A DNA stretch of 7,980 bases from Calditrichota bacterium (lineage in GTDB: Bacteria; Electryoneota; RPQS01), in assembly GCA_020057985.1 (NCBI GenBank), contig JAGVEU010000241.1:1-7980 (forward strand). The letters run 5' to 3'. The translations under genes and the position numbers were made by a program. Below the pieces are notes generated by a model. That model searched no databases. It was given only the letters and a program-made list of their open reading frames with translations, and was not told the DNA's origin. Positions 1 to 5,794 of this stretch are shown piece by piece. Numbering within the stretch: position 1 is the first letter of the stretch; the number at the start of each line of letters is the position of its first letter.

Positions 1-827
1 GCAAGTCATTTCATTGCCTCGCTGCAAACATTATTGTCGACTACCACGTCACGGGCGATACCCAATGCTTCCCCTTCTACGTCTACAACGAGGATGGCAC
101 GGGGCGGCGAGAGAATATCACGGATTGGGCATTAGAAGAATTTCGCAAACGATATGATACGATCGTAGGGGCCGACTGCGTCGCCCGTTCACAACCCACC
201 GGAACTCAAAGCGGGCGATGCAATCTGCCCCAGCGGTCGGTTGATAAATGGTCCATTTTCTATTACGTCTACGGCTTGCTGCATCATCCGGGCTATCGGG
301 AGAAGTTCGCGGATAGTCTGAAGCGGGAGTTGCCACGGATTCCCTTCGCGCCGGATTTTTGGGGATTCAGCGAAGCGGGAAAGAAGCTTGCAGGGTTGCA
401 CTTGAAGTATGAGGAGATGAAGACGCCTGCCCTTGATACGGCGGTGAACGACTCTAAACGTATAGCGGGCCGACACGCAGGTCGGCCCCTACAATGGATT
501 GTCAATCCGGATGCACAACTCAACTATCACATCGAGAAGATGCGGCTGTCGAAGGATAAGACGCAGCTCAAAGTAAATGAATCGCTAACGCTGACGGGAA
601 TTCCGGAGGAGGTCTTTGAATACCGCCTCGGCAATCGCAGCGCGCTGGAGTGGGTGATAGATCAGTATCAGGTCAAGACCGACAAGCGCAGCCGCATCGA
701 AAGCGATCCGAACCGCGAAGATGACGAGATGTACATTGCCCGCCTTGTGGAGCAAGTGATTCACGTCAGCCTTGAGACCGTGAAGATCGTAAAGGATTTG
801 CCGGAGGAATTTGCAGAGCAGCCATAA
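1..827 (+). CDS. Type ISP restriction-modification enzyme, C-terminal part (5' truncated by the window edge)
   Basis: This is the 3' end of a single-chain type ISP restriction-modification protein (LlaGI/LlaBIII-like). Known family members join a nuclease, a superfamily 2 helicase/translocase, an N6-adenine methyltransferase and a C-terminal target-recognition domain; only the last part is visible here. The reading frame is open from base 3 and ends at TAA 825-827. Family hallmarks in order are QCFPFYVYNEDG, RRENITDWALEEFR, WSIFYYVYGLLHHPGYRE, LKRELPRIPFAPDFW, IEKMRLSKDKTQ, TLTGIPEEVFEYRLGNRSAL, WVIDQYQVKTDKRSRI and HVSLETVKIVKDLP. Two linker regions look longer than usual for the family, and each holds a GC-rich palindrome read in frame (165-231 and 467-492). 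The frame is nevertheless intact to the normal family end. The gene converges on the antiporter gene. The start, nuclease, helicase and methyltransferase motifs lie outside the window, so activity cannot be judged. Family assignment is from recognised motifs and is firm. Confidence 0.9.
   Translation, partial: KSFHCLAANIIVDYHVTGDTQCFPFYVYNEDGTGRRENITDWALEEFRKRYDTIVGADCVARSQPTGTQSGRCNLPQRSVDKWSIFYYVYGLLHHPGYREKFADSLKRELPRIPFAPDFWGFSEAGKKLAGLHLKYEEMKTPALDTAVNDSKRIAGRHAGRPLQWIVNPDAQLNYHIEKMRLSKDKTQLKVNESLTLTGIPEEVFEYRLGNRSALEWVIDQYQVKTDKRSRIESDPNREDDEMYIARLVEQVIHVSLETVKIVKDLPEEFAEQP
165..231. repeat. Palindromic element inside the type ISP gene (copy 1)
   Basis: An imperfect inverted repeat with 20-base arms at 168-187 and 212-231 pairs at 17 of 20 positions around a 24-base loop. 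It lies in the coding frame between the WALEEFRKRYD and KWSIFYYVY blocks, which in relatives I recall are joined by only a few residues. It is translated as about 22 residues starting VGADCVAR. Its outer end, GTAGGGGCCGAC, is identical to the reverse complement of the end of the element at 481-492, so the two appear to be members of one repeat family in opposite orientation. Dispersal as a small palindromic insertion is inferred. Confidence 0.7.
467..492. repeat. Palindromic element inside the type ISP gene (copy 2)
   Basis: A perfect 8-base stem, GGGCCGAC at 467-474 with GTCGGCCC at 481-488, surrounds a 6-base loop. It continues as CTAC, completing the same 12-base terminus seen at 165-176. 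It is translated in frame as roughly AGRHAGRPLQ within the linker between the HLKYEE and YHIEKM blocks. This looks like a short repeat tolerated at a surface linker of the protein. Confidence 0.7.
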
Positions 828-843
828 TCCACCATTCCGCGGC

Positions 844-863
844 GGCACTTGTCTCCAAGTGCC
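844..863. repeat. Short palindrome 3' of the type ISP gene
   Basis: GGCACTTG at 844-851 and CAAGTGCC at 856-863 form a perfect 8-base stem with a TCTC loop, 16 bases after the type ISP stop codon. There is no T-run on either side, so it is not a typical intrinsic terminator. It could still slow transcription or protect the mRNA 3' end. Its core differs from the palindromes inside the gene, suggesting a second repeat family. Confidence 0.6.
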
Positions 864-1120
864 CCACGATCCCATAACCAAGGACTGAAACACACTTCGG
901 CTAACTTCCGTGTTTAGCCATTTAGCATTTCAGCTTTTCCTCCTCCCCGCCTCGCCTCTTTTCCTAACTCCAATATTCGACTTTGCACCCTCGCACCAAG
1001 CACCTTTTCCCGCAATCTCCTAATAGATGGTTTTTGTGCATTTGTATAGATACTCACAAGTGACGGAGTGCGTTCAATCATATTAGAATCATAAATTTGC
1101 GAAAATAGTTGAAATTTCTC

Positions 1121-1149
1121 TTGACAAGGTGCCTTCCGAACCTTATCTT
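1121..1149 (+). promoter_or_regulatory. Sigma-70-like promoter with no obvious gene downstream
   Basis: A perfect -35 box TTGACA (1121-1126) is followed, after a 17-base spacer, by TATCTT (1144-1149), which matches the -10 consensus at 4 of 6 positions. The upstream 40 bases are A/T-rich. It points right, into the 3' end of the oppositely oriented antiporter gene, and no coding start follows it. It may drive a small or antisense RNA, be a remnant of a lost gene, or be chance. Confidence 0.4.
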
Positions 1150-1210
1150 GTGGCACGTTTGTTCCGTGTACTCACATCCGCAGTTCAGACCAAGTGCAGC
1201 TGTCCTCTTT

Positions 1211-1231
1211 CATCCTTCATCCCTCATCCTT
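1211..1231. repeat. Three tandem copies of a CATCCYT heptamer
   Basis: The units CATCCTT, CATCCCT and CATCCTT follow one another without gaps, and the last base is the first base of the antiporter stop codon (TCA on the + strand, 1231-1233). This is a simple-sequence tract that could have arisen by slippage. Its effect, if any, would be on the end of the antiporter reading frame. Confidence 0.6.
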
Positions 1232-3219
1232 CACTTATGCACTCGCTGCGACAGCATGTGGACGGCACGATCCAGGTCGAGGTGATTGCCGTATAAGACA
1301 ATGATGTCATTTTCCTGAACCGTGGTATGGTCAAAGGGCGGACGCAATGGCAGACTGTCCCGCAACACGCTGATCACAAGGCAGCCTTGCGGATCTGTGA
1401 GCTTGAGATCGCATAACTCTTTACCGATTGCCGGCGAGCCTTCCATAATCGGTACAGCTTCCACAAGCTGACGCAGCAGCAGTTCCTGAATACTCTCCAC
1501 AACGGTTCCACTGGCACGAGTCCGCAGCAACCCGTAGCTGTGACCGCGCACCACTTCGATCTGCATCTGAATGATGTGTGGCGGAATCCGGTAGTGATGC
1601 AGCAGCTCGGAAAAAATCCGCAGCGACGTCTCAAACTCCTCCGGCACGACCACGTTGGCCCCCAACCGCTCCAGCTCCTCCACTTCCTTCACAAACCTTG
1701 TGCGTACAACCAAATGAGCGCGGGGATTCAAGCCGCGAATCAGCGACACCGCCCGGCGCGTGGCTCCGGCATCGGAAATGGCCAGCACCAGACTGTCAAA
1801 ACCCTCCACTTCAATTTGTCGCAAAACCTCAGTACGCGCCACTTCGCCATAGTGAATCAGTTCGCCATCCTCGCGCGCCCGCCGGACGGTTTCGGGATTG
1901 GAATCCAGAATTTCGTAGTAGATGCTGGACTCCTTGAGCACTCGTGCCACGTTATGCCCGTTCACTCCATACCCTACAATCAGCACCGCCGGAACTGGAC
2001 GCGACGACTTGGGAGCGTCTTCGCTTTGTGCTTCCGCACGCATAAACCACGGAAAGCGAGCATGGGCGCTCCAGGCTATGCGGGGAGCATACTGCATAAT
2101 CAGCGGCGTCACCATCAGAGTCAGACTGGTCGCGGCAATCAGATATTGAAATAGTCCCTCGGTGACCAATCCACCCTGTGTGGCCGCCGCAATCAGAAGA
2201 AACGAGAACTCGCCGATCTGCGCAAGATAGAGTCCACCCTGCAAACTTACCCGCAGGGATATTCCGGCTGAAGTGGACATGAAAAGCACAATGAGGGTTT
2301 TCGCCGCAAGAATTCCCACTGCGAAAAGCAAGACCGGCGCCGGATGAGTGGCCACAAACTTCAGGTCAAGGAGCATCCCCACCGCGACAAAAAACAGACT
2401 TGAAAAGAGCGCGCGAAACGGAGCAACTTCGGCGTATATCTGCGGATAATACTCGGTCTCCGAGAGAATCAAGCCCGCCGCAAAGGCTCCAATAGCCAAG
2501 GATAGCCCCACCAGAGACGTCAGCCACGCCGTTCCGAACATGACCAGAATTGTAAACAGCAGCAGCACTTCCGGAGTATTGACGACCATCAGCCGCCGAA
2601 TGACCTGCGGCAGGACGTGGCGAGCGGCAAGATAGAGAGCAATCCCAAGCGCTCCAACAGCCGCGATGCTCTGTGTAATTGCTCTGAGATCGGCTTGCTT
2701 GTCGCCCATGAAACCAATCACCAACAGCATGGGCACAATCGCAAAATCCTGAGTCAGGCAAATTGTCACCACCAGACGACCGAGCGGACTTTCCAACTCC
2801 TCCCGGTCGGCAAGACCCTTCAACACGATGGCCGAGGATGACATGGCCACCACGAAACCCACCACCACCGCAGCTCCGGTCCCGAATCCCAGCGCGATCG
2901 CCGCAAGCGATCCACACAGAGCCGTTCCCACGATTTGACCTGCTGCGATAAGATAAAATCGCTTGGATGTTTGAAGCAGTCGCGTGAGCGACACCTCAAG
3001 ACCAATGCTGAACAGCAGCAAGACCACACCGACCTCCGCCGCAACCTCTACGTGCTCAATCTGTTTGATCCATCCCAGACCATAGGGCCCGATGAGCAGA
3101 CCGGTCATGATGAAGCCCGCTGTCGGCGGCAAATTCAAACGCCGGAACAGAAACAGCACCGGCAAGGATATCGCCACGATCAGCACGAAATCCGTGAGCA
3201 TGGGAAGGGTTTCGCACAT
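1231..3219 (-). CDS. CPA2-family cation:proton antiporter with RCK (TrkA-N/TrkA-C) domains, KefB/KefC-like
   Basis: This inner-membrane antiporter of 662 residues probably exchanges K+ or Na+ for H+. The membrane part (about 8-380) contains about 12-13 hydrophobic segments. Family blocks include LLLFSIGLEV (67-76), SSSAIVLKGLADR (127-139), GLSLAIGAFAAGLILSE (238-254), PFRALFSSLFFVAVGMLLD (267-285) and LAQIGEF (332-338). The ion-site pair is Q157-D158, as in KefC, rather than the two aspartates of electrogenic NapA-type exchangers. A conserved-type lysine lies at 307. A soluble Rossmann domain begins near 411, with GYGVNG (416-421) and acidic D439, suggesting NAD(H) binding. A TrkA-C-like domain occupies about 575-655. 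ATG 3219 has no Shine-Dalgarno sequence; Met7 is an alternative and has none either. A TATAAC at 3235-3240 would give a very short leader if it is the -10 box. Glutathione gating as in KefC cannot be verified, so no gene symbol is given. Confidence 0.9.
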   Translation of the reverse strand: MCETLPMLTDFVLIVAISLPVLFLFRRLNLPPTAGFIMTGLLIGPYGLGWIKQIEHVEVAAEVGVVLLLFSIGLEVSLTRLLQTSKRFYLIAAGQIVGTALCGSLAAIALGFGTGAAVVVGFVVAMSSSAIVLKGLADREELESPLGRLVVTICLTQDFAIVPMLLVIGFMGDKQADLRAITQSIAAVGALGIALYLAARHVLPQVIRRLMVVNTPEVLLLFTILVMFGTAWLTSLVGLSLAIGAFAAGLILSETEYYPQIYAEVAPFRALFSSLFFVAVGMLLDLKFVATHPAPVLLFAVGILAAKTLIVLFMSTSAGISLRVSLQGGLYLAQIGEFSFLLIAAATQGGLVTEGLFQYLIAATSLTLMVTPLIMQYAPRIAWSAHARFPWFMRAEAQSEDAPKSSRPVPAVLIVGYGVNGHNVARVLKESSIYYEILDSNPETVRRAREDGELIHYGEVARTEVLRQIEVEGFDSLVLAISDAGATRRAVSLIRGLNPRAHLVVRTRFVKEVEELERLGANVVVPEEFETSLRIFSELLHHYRIPPHIIQMQIEVVRGHSYGLLRTRASGTVVESIQELLLRQLVEAVPIMEGSPAIGKELCDLKLTDPQGCLVISVLRDSLPLRPPFDHTTVQENDIIVLYGNHLDLDRAVHMLSQRVHK

Positions 3220-3237
3220 TCGCTATTTTGGTATGTT

Positions 3238-3267
3238 ATAAAGGAAAGGGTGCCTGCAAGACACCCT
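3238..3267 (-). terminator. Candidate weak intrinsic terminator downstream of rex
   Basis: Read on the - strand, AGGGTG and CACCCT form a 6-base stem (3262-3267 and 3247-3252) around a 9-base loop, followed by the T-rich run TTCCTTTATA. It lies about 260 bases past the rex stop codon and just before the antiporter start. It could end rex transcription or attenuate read-through into the antiporter. The stem is short and the U-run is interrupted, so it is only a candidate. Confidence 0.3.
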
Positions 3268-3272
3268 CATTT

Positions 3273-3289
3273 TGAACTATAGCAGTTCA
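3273..3289. promoter_or_regulatory. Operator-like dyad upstream of the antiporter
   Basis: TGAAC, seven bases, then GTTCA form a perfect inverted repeat centred about 62 bases upstream of the antiporter ATG. The half-site centres are 12 bases apart, about one helical turn, as for many dimeric repressors. It does not match the Rex operator pattern (TTGTGAA-N4-TTCACAA type). No binding protein can be named, and chance occurrence is possible. Confidence 0.25.
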
Positions 3290-3298
3290 CGAAAACAA

Positions 3299-3360
3299 TC
3301 CGACAAAAGATTCCGGCAGGGTTGCGGAGGACCTTAACCCTGCTCGGCTCACATGTCGGA
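3299..3360. repeat. Nested palindromic element, 62 bases
   Basis: An outer stem TCCGACA (3299-3305)/TGTCGGA (3354-3360) encloses an inner stem CAGGGTT (3317-3323)/AACCCTG (3336-3342) with a 12-base loop. The spacers between the two stems are 11 bases on each side, so the structure is symmetric. It lies between two genes on the same strand. The form is that of a dispersed non-coding palindromic repeat; copies elsewhere in the genome are expected but cannot be checked here. Confidence 0.6.
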
Positions 3361-3409
3361 ACCTTTTCAAGAAACACTATAACCGCCAAGCAGGATTGCC
3401 TGCCGGATT

Positions 3410-3470
3410 CTGGGTTGGCATTGTTGGATTCCCGCTTTCGCGGGAATGACAAGGTGAAGCGGGAACCCAG
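3410..3470. repeat. Nested palindrome with ATTCCCGC/GCGGGAAT core
   Basis: A perfect 8-base stem ATTCCCGC (3428-3435)/GCGGGAAT (3440-3447) with loop TTTC is flanked by an outer 7-base stem CTGGGTT (3410-3416)/AACCCAG (3464-3470). The core with flanking TGGATTCCCGC and GGGAATGACA is a type of dispersed repeat I recall from many unrelated bacterial genomes. Its translation produces the familiar spurious MSFPRKRES peptide. It lies about 50 bases past the rex stop codon in the transcript sense and may act at the mRNA 3' end. Confidence 0.7.
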
Positions 3471-3522
3471 AGAATACTGCAGCCATCCGTTCCAAACTGA
3501 TGTGCACTCCTGCGATGCAGCC

Positions 3523-4215
3523 TTAACCCATCTGCGACCCGGACAGACGCGGCCTGGCGCTTTTGCTGGTCAGGGCATAGGAGAGCGCTTCGATTTCGAT
3601 GGCCATGTTTTCATTGCGAACGGCTACTCCCTGTGGAACAAAAATGGAAACAGGCGCGAAGTTCAGAATCGCCTTGATGCCGGCTTCGACAAGTTGATCC
3701 ACTACTTTCTGAGCGGCGGGCGCCGGCACCGCAACCACGGCAATCTTGATCTTCTCATCGTGGATCAGATCCGCAGCCTTTGAAAAATCGTGAACCACCA
3801 GCTCACCGATTTGCTGTCCGGTCTTAGCCGGATCGGAGTCGAGAATCAGTTTGAAGATGAAGCCCTGCTCTTGAAACTGGCGGAAGTGAATCAAGGCTGT
3901 GCCGATGTTTCCCGCTCCCACAAGGCATACATTCCAGGTCCTGTGCAGCCCCAGAATGCGGCTGATGTTGCGATGCAAGTCCACCACATTGTACCCCAGC
4001 CCGCGCCGCCCGAAAGCGCCGAAAAACGAGAGATCCTTTCTGACTTGCGCGGCGGTCAGCCCGTTCAGGCGGGCGATTTCATCTGAGGAAATAGTGGTTT
4101 TCTCTCCGACAATCGCATGTTGAAGCGTGCGATAGTACTTAGAGAGCCGTTTGACGGTGGCATCGGAGATTTTGGGTCCTTCTTGAATCGAGGTATTGCG
4201 TGCTCGACGGGGCAT
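3523..4215 (-). CDS. rex: Redox-sensing transcriptional repressor Rex
   Basis: Rex is a cytoplasmic homodimeric repressor that binds DNA when NADH is low and releases it when NADH binds, controlling fermentation and respiration genes. The 230-residue product is of usual family length. The N-terminal winged helix (about 15-85) carries the block ISDATVKRLSKYYRTLQ and the recognition region AAQVRKDLSFFGAFGRRGLGYNV. The Rossmann domain (about 90-215) has GAGNIG, an aspartate-bearing LILDSDP at the end of the second strand, AVVAVPAPAAQKVVDQLVEA and GIKAILNFAPV, all typical of Rex. I chose ATG 4215 because AAAGGAG lies 8 bases upstream and the protein then begins as relatives do. The frame extends upstream to TTG 4290, but those 25 residues are not family-like. 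A TTAACAA sequence at 4229-4235, read on the - strand, resembles half a Rex operator. The matching half is absent, so autoregulation is not shown. Confidence 0.95.
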   Translation of the reverse strand: MPRRARNTSIQEGPKISDATVKRLSKYYRTLQHAIVGEKTTISSDEIARLNGLTAAQVRKDLSFFGAFGRRGLGYNVVDLHRNISRILGLHRTWNVCLVGAGNIGTALIHFRQFQEQGFIFKLILDSDPAKTGQQIGELVVHDFSKAADLIHDEKIKIAVVAVPAPAAQKVVDQLVEAGIKAILNFAPVSIFVPQGVAVRNENMAIEIEALSYALTSKSARPRLSGSQMG

Positions 4216-4223
4216 TAATGGGT

Positions 4224-4230
4224 CTCCTTT
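4224..4230 (-). promoter_or_regulatory. Ribosome binding site of rex
   Basis: AAAGGAG on the - strand lies 8 bases before ATG 4215. It settles the start of rex, and it is the only clear Shine-Dalgarno sequence in front of any gene here. Confidence 0.8.
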
Positions 4231-4261
4231 GTTAATCTTTTCTTTTGCTATGTGAAAAAAA

Positions 4262-4290
4262 ATCTTGTTTGTTTTCCAGACTGTTGCCAA
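4262..4290 (-). promoter_or_regulatory. Weak candidate promoter for rex
   Basis: On the - strand TTGGCA (4285-4290) is followed after 17 bases by CAAGAT (4262-4267), giving 5 of 6 and 3 of 6 consensus matches. Initiation near 4255 would leave a leader of about 40 bases before the rex ATG. The -10 match is poor, so rex could equally be read through from the sugar transferase gene. Confidence 0.25.
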
Positions 4291-4351
4291 AGCGCAGCAT
4301 GAGTCTTGATGGACACGGCGCTGCGAAGTTTCGTGACGCGAGATGTGACCG

Positions 4352-5794
4352 CTACATGGCTCCCCTCCCCCCGATCACTGTGGCAACGGTGCGCAGGAGA
4401 ATGCGAAAATCAAGCCACAGGCTCCAGTTTTCAATGTAGTACAAATCGTAGGCGGTTCGCTCTTCAATGGTTGAATCGCTGCCGCGCAATCCGTTCACTT
4501 GCGCCCAACCGGTGAGGCCGGATTTCACGCGATGACGATCCAGATACTGCGGAATGTGCTGGGAGAATTCTTCCACGAAATGGGGCCGCTCGGGACGCGG
4601 ACCAACCAGCGACATGTGGCCGACAAACACACTCCAAATCTGCGGCAGTTCATCCAGCGACCACCTTCTCAGAAATCCTCCGCTGCGTGTGACTCGCGGA
4701 TCCCCTTTCTTTGCCCAGACCGGTCCGCTCTTCGCTTCGGCATCCACCTTCATGGTACGGAATTTCACCACGTCAAACTCGCGGCCATCCATGCCGACAC
4801 GCTTCTGCTTATAGAAAATCGGTTTGCCCGTGTCAAGATACACGGCGAGCGCCAGTAACCCGAAGAGCGGCGAGAAGACCAACAGAAAAACCGCCGAGAA
4901 AGCAAAGTCTATGATTCGCTTGGCCACATAGCGCCATCCGGCCATGGGCAGCGTTTTCAATCTAAGCAGTGGTTTTCCGCCAACCTCAGTCACTCGTATT
5001 CGCGACGGGGAGATATCAATGGCGCTGGGCACATAGAGCAGTTCCACCGGCAATCCTTCGGTCGCTTTGACAATCTCGCTCATCTGATTCTCTTCTCCTG
5101 CCGGAGGAGCCATGACCAGCAGATCGAGTTCGTGCTCGAAGATCAAACTTCGAAGCATGGGAATCTCGCCGAGCGACGGCATTCCGGGAATCGGCGATGG
5201 GCCGATGGTTCCTACAAAATCAAAGCCCTGGGATTTCCCGCGCAGGAAATCATGCCAGAGTTTCTCCGCTACCTCGCCGCTACCCCACAAGGCGACCCGT
5301 TGCACTCCCACCCCGCGGTGAAACAGCCAAATCTGAACGCGCTGAAAAAGAGTGCGTGCCACAATTAAGGCCGGAATCATAAGAAACAGCGTTCCCATAA
5401 ACGCCAATCGCGAATAGCTGAATTCCCGATAGAAGAAAATTCCCGCCAGCACCATTCCCATTGCCAACAACGATCCACGCAAAATCCGCCCGACTTCCTG
5501 TTCAAGGGGAACACGAATGCGCGAGGAGTACCCTTTATAAGACCATGACACCATCAAATACACAACGCCCAAGACCGCTCCAAACAGAACATAGTTTCCA
5601 AGCTGGATATGCCAACGCGGCGGCAAGTATTCTCCGAGCGGCCAATAGAACCGCAGAAAATAGGCAAGCAGCGTTGCCGCGATAATCGCAACAGCATCGA
5701 ATACCGCCGCAATCATCGGCAGCCAGAACCACGCCGCTAAGGAACGCTGACGGGAAAAGGATTTGGTCTTTATTTTATTTTTCAGCGTTGTCAT
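4352..5794 (-). CDS. Polyprenyl-phosphate sugar-1-phosphate transferase (exopolysaccharide/O-antigen initiation, WcaJ/WbaP-like)
   Basis: This membrane enzyme of 480 residues moves a sugar-1-phosphate from a nucleotide sugar to undecaprenyl phosphate, the first step in building exopolysaccharide, capsule or O-antigen repeats. Four N-terminal membrane segments lie at about 24-47, 66-85, 107-122 and 131-148. A Rossmann-like soluble domain (about 164-285) starts with VALWGSGEVAEKL. The catalytic bacterial sugar transferase domain (292-480) has KRIIDFAFS, a hydrophobic hairpin helix with P309, VKFRTM (343-348), DPRVTRSGGFLRR (365-377), the catalytic dyad D381-E382 in SLDELPQIWSV, MSLVGPRPERP (394-404), SGLTGWAQVNG (425-435) and DLYYIENWS. 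The length and the C-terminal GGRGAM are normal for the two-part family. Which sugar is transferred cannot be told. The ATG overlaps the end of the upstream TPR gene by 20 bases and has no Shine-Dalgarno sequence, suggesting translational coupling. No other polysaccharide genes are visible in the window. Confidence 0.93.
   Translation of the reverse strand: MTTLKNKIKTKSFSRQRSLAAWFWLPMIAAVFDAVAIIAATLLAYFLRFYWPLGEYLPPRWHIQLGNYVLFGAVLGVVYLMVSWSYKGYSSRIRVPLEQEVGRILRGSLLAMGMVLAGIFFYREFSYSRLAFMGTLFLMIPALIVARTLFQRVQIWLFHRGVGVQRVALWGSGEVAEKLWHDFLRGKSQGFDFVGTIGPSPIPGMPSLGEIPMLRSLIFEHELDLLVMAPPAGEENQMSEIVKATEGLPVELLYVPSAIDISPSRIRVTEVGGKPLLRLKTLPMAGWRYVAKRIIDFAFSAVFLLVFSPLFGLLALAVYLDTGKPIFYKQKRVGMDGREFDVVKFRTMKVDAEAKSGPVWAKKGDPRVTRSGGFLRRWSLDELPQIWSVFVGHMSLVGPRPERPHFVEEFSQHIPQYLDRHRVKSGLTGWAQVNGLRGSDSTIEERTAYDLYYIENWSLWLDFRILLRTVATVIGGRGAM

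Larger units (their letters stand above)
828..1230. other. Gene-free stretch between two convergent genes
   Basis: No convincing gene was seen in these 403 bases. The left part holds a hairpin just after the type ISP stop codon (844-863). The part from about 1020 to 1120 is AT-richer than its surroundings. A sigma-70-like promoter pointing right lies at 1121-1149, and a heptamer repeat lies next to the antiporter stop. A possible 80-residue reading frame on the - strand (914-1156) resembles no family I know and spans low-complexity purine runs, so it is not called as a gene. Confidence 0.6.
3220..3522. other. Palindrome-rich intergenic region between rex and the antiporter
   Basis: These 303 bases hold no gene. 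They contain, from left to right, a small hairpin followed by a T-rich run on the - strand, a 17-base dyad, a nested hairpin at 3299-3360 and a second nested hairpin at 3410-3470. A small stem, GCAGG/CCTGC around ATTG, lies between the two nested hairpins at about 3390. Short reading frames here, including one beginning MSFPRKRES on the - strand, are translations of the repeats. Confidence 0.7.

Noticed and set aside
914..1156. 80-residue reading frame on the - strand in the gene-free stretch
   Set aside because: It has no recognisable domain, spans low-complexity purine-rich sequence, lacks a ribosome binding site and overlaps the + strand promoter-like region.
1151..1166. Sigma-54-like sequence TGGCACG-N4-TTCC on the + strand
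   Set aside because: The essential GC of the -12 element is not matched (CC instead) and no gene follows; more likely chance next to the sigma-70-like boxes.
1540..2154. 204-residue reading frame on the + strand
   Set aside because: It lies wholly antisense to the well-supported antiporter gene, and its composition is that of a complementary-strand shadow.
2366..2917. 183-residue reading frame on the - strand in another frame of the antiporter
   Set aside because: The antiporter frame carries unmistakable family motifs throughout; this one is rich in Gly, Arg, Ser and Cys and matches nothing.
3267..3452. Small - strand frame beginning MSFPRKRES
   Set aside because: It is the well-known spurious translation of the GGGAAT palindrome repeat, not a gene.
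4216..4290. Upstream extension of rex to TTG 4290
   Set aside because: ATG 4215 has a good ribosome binding site at proper spacing, and the added residues do not resemble Rex N-termini.
4216..4300. Full Rex operator upstream of rex
   Set aside because: Only a TTAACAA half-site and a separate TTTCACA-like piece are present, at spacing that does not form the known inverted repeat.
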